NCBI GenBank assembly: GCA_964459065.1
Contig: CAYWMN010000047.1
Coordinates: 1-20,028 of the forward strand
Direction of reading: 5' to 3'
Source: JAMCXS01 sp964459065
Lineage (GTDB): Bacteria; Acidobacteriota; Terriglobia; UBA7540
Length of the DNA: 20,028 nucleotides
Shown in pieces: positions 15,808-20,028 of this stretch. The stretch's first letter is position 1. Each line of letters opens with the position of its first letter. Below the pieces are notes generated by a model, which made no database searches, was not told the DNA's origin, and saw nothing but the letters and a program-made list of their open reading frames with translations. The translations under genes were made by a program, and so were the position numbers.

Positions 15808-18123
15808 TTGGGCAAAATCGTGGAAACGGTGCAGGCAATTTTTGCGAGCGCCAACATGACGGAACGGCGGCCCGCGCTGGAGGCGCACCAGGAAAGCAAC
15901 ATTCCGGGGCTTTACGTCATCGGGGATCTCGCTGGCGCTCCGGTCATCAAGCTGGCCATGGAGCAGGGCTACAACATCGTTCAACACATCGCAGCAAAGC
16001 CCGATGCGCGATCTGGTGATCCGGAAATGTATGACATCGTTGTGGTGGGTGCCGGAGCCGCCGGGCTAAATGCGGGCCTTGCCGCTAAAGACAAAGACCT
16101 GCGCGTCATGATCCTGGAAAAGGGGAAAATCGCCAATACCATCGAAGATTTCCCGGAAGGGAAGTGGGTTTATGCCGAACCGGACCAGCAGCCTCCCAAG
16201 GGCAAACTCTGGCTGGACGGCGCCCGCAAAGAAGATTTGATTCGGCGATGGCACCAGATCATTCATGACAACCGGCTGGAGGTTCGTGCTGAGGAAGGCC
16301 TCAAGTCTCTGGAGCGCCTGAAGCGGGGCGGCTTTCGCATTGTGAGCGACAAGGACGAGTACTGCGCCCGGCGCGTCATTCTTGCTACCGGGCAGCGCGG
16401 CAATCCCCGCAAACTCAAGGTGCCCGGCGAAGAGCAGGAATGCGTTTATCACCGGCTCTACAGTCCCGGGGAGTACCGGGGCGAAGAAATCCTGATCGTG
16501 GGCGGCGGCAACAGCGCCGCCGAGGCTGCCATCACGTTGAGCGAGCACAACCTTGTCACGCTCAGCTACCGCGGAGACGAGTTTTACCGGCTCTTCAAAG
16601 ATAACAAGCGGCGGCTGGACGAAGCCGCCCGGGGCGGCCGCCTGAAGCTTCGTTTGAACTCGACGGTCCCCGAGTTCGGCGATCGAGTCGCGACGCTCCA
16701 GGTTGAGAAGGACGGGAACAAGTCGGTTGAAAAGATTCGGTTTGACCACGCTTTTGTTTTGATCGGCTCCGAGTTTCCCGGAAAGTTTCTGAAGTCGCTG
16801 GGGCTGCGGCTTGAAAACGAATGGAACGGAAGCTGGCTGCGCGCCGCCGCGCTGTCGTTGGCTGTACTCCTGGGCCTTTGGGTTTTTGGCGGGCAAGCAG
16901 GAGTGAGCGTGGTCCAGCGCACTCCTGCCTTGCTGGGCGGCCTGGTGGCGTTGGCGGCGGCAGGCGCTCTGGTTGCCACGGGGATTCGGGGCGACCGCTT
17001 CTCGTGGCTGGGAGTGTCTTTCCTGGTTTGCTACACGATCTATGGCGTCAAGACCAACAGCCCTGGAACCGAATACTGGCCGTTTAGTGGCTGGGGGTTT
17101 AGCTTTCTATCGTTGTTTGGCCGCCCAGCCTCTTTCTGGTACGACGTGCTTTACACCGGGGTCATGACGGCTTTTGGCATCGCGGCTCTCAAGCGATGGG
17201 GGCTTGACCGCAAGGATAAGTTCCAGATTTGGCGCTACGTCAGCCTGCTGAGTTTTCAGTGGATTTTCTTTTTCATCATTCCGGAGTTTTTGTTTGAATG
17301 GGCCATCAAGTATCAATGGGTGGGCGAACGGCTGGCGCACGATCCGGCGTTTGCCGGCCAGGCTTGGCGCAGCTACGGCATCGTCTATGCGTGGCCGCTG
17401 TTCTTTTACACCTTCTTCGGTGACCCGAACAAAATCTGGGTGATCTGGGGCGTCCTGCTGGCGTTCGGCATCATTCCTCTTTTTGTGCTCTGGCATGGCA
17501 AGCGTTATTGCTCGTGGATTTGCGGTTGTGGCGGGCTTGCGGAGACGCTGGGCGACCGCTGGCGGCATCTGGCGCCCAAAGGGAAGGCCAGCCAGCGCTG
17601 GGAGCAGATGAACCTGGCGATGCTGGTTCTTGCCGTGGTTGTGACCCTGGCAGTGCTGCTGCGCGGCACCATAGCTATTCTGCGTGGGCCGGGTTCATGG
17701 GGACTCGATCTGTATCGCGTGTTGGGAGACATCTGGCTGGTTGGGATTATTCCCGTCATGCTCTATCCGTTCTTAGGCGGAAAAATCTGGTGCCGGTATT
17801 GGTGCCCGCTGGCCAAGATGATGGAGTTGTTCAGCCGCGCCTACTCGAAACTGGGCATCAGCCGCTACCGCATCGAGGCCAATGAAAAATGCATCGCCTG
17901 CACCGAGTGCACCCGGAACTGCCTGGTGGGAATTGACGTGATGAACTTTGCGATGAAGCAGCAGCCCATCACCAACGCCAACTCTTCCTGCATCGGCTGC
18001 GGCATCTGCGTGACCGTGTGTCCCATGGATGTGCTGAGCTTTGGCAGGGGTAAGCCTACCAGCGACCTGGTGCAAATCAAGCGCCTGGCGCCGCCGCAGC
18101 CCGCAAGCCGTCTGGAAGTGTGA
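15808..18123 (+). CDS. FAD/NAD(P)H oxidoreductase fused to NapH/CcoG-type membrane polyferredoxin
   Basis: 771 residues from the TTG at 15808, which has GGAGGAG 6 bases upstream; the TTG at 15802 is only one base from it. Residues 1-65 carry HQESNIPGLYVIGDLAGAP, the FAD-contacting segment normally found at the end of thioredoxin-reductase-like proteins. Then come the FAD motif VVVGAGAAG (about 79-87), an ATGQRG segment and the NAD(P) motif IVGGGNSAAEAA (about 230-241). No CxxC active site is present, so it is not a disulfide reductase. From about 343 it becomes membrane-embedded, with helices to about 655, CSWICGCGG (568-576) and CRYWCPLA (662-669). Two cluster sites follow: CIACTECTRNC (695-705) and CIGCGICVTVCP (728-739), both spaced for [4Fe-4S]. 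Expected path: NAD(P)H to FAD to iron-sulfur to a membrane or external acceptor. CcoG relatives reduce Cu(II); the copper ATPase downstream makes that a plausible role here. Starts 24 bases after the preceding gene. Confidence 0.88.
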   Translation: MGKIVETVQAIFASANMTERRPALEAHQESNIPGLYVIGDLAGAPVIKLAMEQGYNIVQHIAAKPDARSGDPEMYDIVVVGAGAAGLNAGLAAKDKDLRVMILEKGKIANTIEDFPEGKWVYAEPDQQPPKGKLWLDGARKEDLIRRWHQIIHDNRLEVRAEEGLKSLERLKRGGFRIVSDKDEYCARRVILATGQRGNPRKLKVPGEEQECVYHRLYSPGEYRGEEILIVGGGNSAAEAAITLSEHNLVTLSYRGDEFYRLFKDNKRRLDEAARGGRLKLRLNSTVPEFGDRVATLQVEKDGNKSVEKIRFDHAFVLIGSEFPGKFLKSLGLRLENEWNGSWLRAAALSLAVLLGLWVFGGQAGVSVVQRTPALLGGLVALAAAGALVATGIRGDRFSWLGVSFLVCYTIYGVKTNSPGTEYWPFSGWGFSFLSLFGRPASFWYDVLYTGVMTAFGIAALKRWGLDRKDKFQIWRYVSLLSFQWIFFFIIPEFLFEWAIKYQWVGERLAHDPAFAGQAWRSYGIVYAWPLFFYTFFGDPNKIWVIWGVLLAFGIIPLFVLWHGKRYCSWICGCGGLAETLGDRWRHLAPKGKASQRWEQMNLAMLVLAVVVTLAVLLRGTIAILRGPGSWGLDLYRVLGDIWLVGIIPVMLYPFLGGKIWCRYWCPLAKMMELFSRAYSKLGISRYRIEANEKCIACTECTRNCLVGIDVMNFAMKQQPITNANSSCIGCGICVTVCPMDVLSFGRGKPTSDLVQIKRLAPPQPASRLEV

Positions 18124-18179
18124 ATGCTCCCATTGGCGTAAGTAACGGCAAGGCTTCCAGGCAATCCAATAAGCAGCGC

Positions 18180-18185
18180 TATAAT
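18180..18185 (+). promoter_or_regulatory. Possible -10 box before the metal ATPase gene
   Basis: A perfect TATAAT lies 33 bases before the ATG at 18219. The only -35-like hexamer is TTCCAG with a 19-base spacer. A long spacer is usual for MerR/CueR-controlled copper promoters, but the expected dyad is absent (only GCTT/AAGC), so metal control is not shown. Confidence 0.35.
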
Positions 18186-18218
18186 TTTACGCAGACAATA
18201 TCGAAAAGAGGCATCAGG

Positions 18219-20028
18219 ATGACCGACGATACGCACACAGGAGACACTTTAGCCGGGCCGGATTCGAATAACGAAGGTGGAACCTTCAAAGACCCCGTCT
18301 GCGACATGGATGTTGAGCCCTCCTCGGCGGCGGGCAGCTACGAGTACAAAGGGATTACCTATTATTTTTGCTGCGAGCCTTGCCTGGAAAGGTTCCGCGC
18401 TGCGCCCGGAGAATTCTTAAATCCCGCAAAATCGGCGCCTCAACCCAAGGAAGCTCCGCCCGGAACGGACTACACCTGCCCCATGGACCCCGAGGTCCAT
18501 CAGGAGACTCCGGGAGCCTGCCCGAAGTGCGGCATGGCGCTTGAGCCCGCGACAGTCGCGTTGCCGCAGACCCGCACCCAATATGTTTGCCCTATGCACC
18601 CCGAGGTCGTTCAGGATGAACCGGGCTCCTGCCCGAAATGCGGAATGGCGCTGGAACCGCGCACGGTGACGCTGGAAGAAGAAGCGAATCCGGAATACGT
18701 GGACATGAAACGCCGCTTCATCATCAGCCTCTTTCTGACGGTTCCGACCATTCTGCTGGCCTTGACGGAAATGACGGCTTCAGGGCACCTGCTTTCCAGC
18801 CTCGCCCGGAATTGGATTGAATTCGCACTGGCAACGCCGGTGGTGCTTTATTGCGGCTGGCCGTTTTTCCAGCGCGGATGGGCGTCGATTGTGAACCGCA
18901 GCCCCAACATGTTTACGCTGATCGCCATTGGCACGGGTACGGCGTTTATCTACAGCGTGGTTGCCACCATCGCTCCCGGCATTTTTCCGGAAACTTTCCG
19001 GAGCGCGTCCGGCACCGTTGCGGTCTACTTTGACGCCGCCGCCGGCATCACCACGCTGGTTCTGCTGGGCCAGGTTCTGGAACTGCGCGCCCGGGCGCAA
19101 ACTTCAAGCGCCATCAAGGCTCTGCTGGGACTCGCTCCCAAGACAGCCCGGCGCCTCTTGGACGGCGGCACGGAAGAAGACGTGCCGCTCGATCGTGTGA
19201 ACCAGGGTGACCGGTTGCGTGTGCGGCCGGGAGAAAAGGTCCCTGTGGATGGCGAGGTGCTTGACGGTTCGAGCTATGTTGATGAGTCGATGATTACCGG
19301 CGAGCCCACGCCCGTTGAAAAGTCCAAAGGCGAGCGTGTCACGGGCGGAACGGTGAACGGGAAGGGAAGCCTGGTGATGCGCGCCGAGCGCGTGGGCAGC
19401 GATACTCTGCTGGCGCAGATTGTCCGCATGGTGAGCGAGGCACAGCGTAGCCGGGCGCCGATTCAGCGGCTGGCGGACGTGGTGGCTGGATATTTTGTTC
19501 CGGCGGTGGTTGGCTCCGCCATCATCACTTTTATTGTCTGGTCGATCGTGGGGCCCGCTCCGGCCATGGCGTATGCGCTGGTGAACGCCGTCGCGGTGCT
19601 GATTATCGCCTGCCCCTGCGCGCTGGGACTGGCCACGCCGATGTCAATCATGGTGGGCACCGGCCGCGGAGCCACGGCGGGCGTGCTCATCAAGAATGCC
19701 GAAAGCCTGGAAGTTCTGGAAAAGGTCAACACCATTGTGGTGGACAAGACCGGCACGCTGACTGAAGGCAAGCCGCGTTTGGTTTCCGTTGAGCCGATGG
19801 AAGGGTGGAGCGAGCGGGACTTTCTGCGCCTGGCTGCAAGCCTGGAGCGTGGCAGTGAGCATCCGCTGGCCGAGGCGATTGTGAACGGGGCTCGAGAAAA
19901 GGAATTGGAGCTTCTCGACGCGCGCGAGTTTCAGTCACTCACCGGCAAAGGCGTCACCGGAAAAGTGGATGGCCGGACGGTCGGCCTGGGCAACAGCATG
20001 CTGCTTCGAGAACAGGGCGCGGACGCGG
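18219..20028 (+). CDS. Copper-type P1B ATPase with YHS and two heavy-metal-binding domains (cut by window edge)
   Basis: 603 residues are in the window; the hydrolysis-domain end lies beyond the right edge. The ATG at 18219 follows AAGAGG with 7 bases spacing. In order: a YHS metal-binding domain (about 24-65, DPVCDMDV... YYFCCEPCLERF); two near-copies of the short heavy-metal-binding domain (85-110 and 122-147, CPM-D/H-PEV... PGxCPKCGMALEP); membrane helices from about 166; the actuator loop TGEP (360-363); the ion-binding CPC in ACPCALGLATP (465-467); the phosphorylated Asp509 in DKTGTLTEG; and SEHPLAEAI with the P1B His-Pro pair (548-549). CPC with these N-terminal domains indicates Cu(I) or Ag(I) transport out of the cytoplasm, as in CopA/SilP. 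There is no standard MxCxxC HMA domain. It lies 95 bases after the flavin/iron-sulfur fusion on the same strand. Confidence 0.93.
   Translation, partial: MTDDTHTGDTLAGPDSNNEGGTFKDPVCDMDVEPSSAAGSYEYKGITYYFCCEPCLERFRAAPGEFLNPAKSAPQPKEAPPGTDYTCPMDPEVHQETPGACPKCGMALEPATVALPQTRTQYVCPMHPEVVQDEPGSCPKCGMALEPRTVTLEEEANPEYVDMKRRFIISLFLTVPTILLALTEMTASGHLLSSLARNWIEFALATPVVLYCGWPFFQRGWASIVNRSPNMFTLIAIGTGTAFIYSVVATIAPGIFPETFRSASGTVAVYFDAAAGITTLVLLGQVLELRARAQTSSAIKALLGLAPKTARRLLDGGTEEDVPLDRVNQGDRLRVRPGEKVPVDGEVLDGSSYVDESMITGEPTPVEKSKGERVTGGTVNGKGSLVMRAERVGSDTLLAQIVRMVSEAQRSRAPIQRLADVVAGYFVPAVVGSAIITFIVWSIVGPAPAMAYALVNAVAVLIIACPCALGLATPMSIMVGTGRGATAGVLIKNAESLEVLEKVNTIVVDKTGTLTEGKPRLVSVEPMEGWSERDFLRLAASLERGSEHPLAEAIVNGAREKELELLDAREFQSLTGKGVTGKVDGRTVGLGNSMLLREQGADA

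Noticed and set aside
16066..16896. Minus-strand open frame of 276 codons
   Set aside because: It is antisense to the well-supported FAD domain and has no recognisable content.
15808..18123. Thioredoxin reductase identity for the flavin domain
   Set aside because: The CxxC redox pair of thioredoxin reductases is absent, and the domain is fused to a membrane iron-sulfur protein.
18153..18185. CueR-type copper promoter before the ATPase gene
   Set aside because: The 19-base spacer fits, but the -35 box is poor and only a 4-bp dyad is present.

Overview
The window carries about a dozen bacterial protein genes and no RNA genes, CRISPR arrays or insertion sequences that I can see. Base composition is moderately GC-rich, genes are closely packed, and the cell clearly has an outer membrane: there is a BamA/TamA-type barrel protein, a SurA-like chaperone and a TamB-like protein. 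A Tat-exported sulfatase, a UroD-family protein, a PIG-L deacetylase, a DUF2088 protein and a secreted esterase together would fit an Acidobacteriota-like soil or sediment bacterium. That lineage is an inference from gene content only.

Layout. (1) 1-224, minus: start of a Tat-exported sulfatase, cut by the left edge, with a good sigma70-type promoter at 337-365. (2) 432-7989, minus: a three-gene outer-membrane biogenesis operon, reading BamA/TamA-like (seven POTRA domains), then a SurA-like chaperone, then TamB-like. Each junction overlaps by four bases, and the chaperone appears to start at CTG. A 425-base leader/intergenic region (7990-8414) precedes it, with a TATAAT box, an A10/T10 tract and a 10-bp perfect inverted repeat. 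(3) 8415-10447, minus: a UroD-family protein followed by a PIG-L deacetylase. (4) 10665-12129, minus: a small secreted protein of unknown function followed by a secreted esterase, behind a good promoter. (5) 12244-13518, minus: a DUF2088/LarA-like protein, divergent from (6) 13710-14750, plus: a zinc sorbitol/alcohol dehydrogenase-like enzyme. The gap between them has promoters for both directions and a 7-bp inverted repeat that could be an operator.

(7) 15067-20028, plus: the most interesting region. A cysteine-rich membrane protein is followed 24 bases later by a 771-residue fusion of an FAD/NAD(P)H oxidoreductase to a NapH/CcoG-type membrane polyferredoxin, and then by a copper-type P1B ATPase with a YHS domain and two tandem heavy-metal-binding domains (cut by the right edge). 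CcoG is known as a cupric reductase and its neighbour CcoI is a copper ATPase, so this could be a self-contained NAD(P)H-to-metal reduction and Cu(I) transport module. The flavoprotein half also looks circularly permuted: the FAD-binding segment that normally ends the fold lies at its N-terminus.
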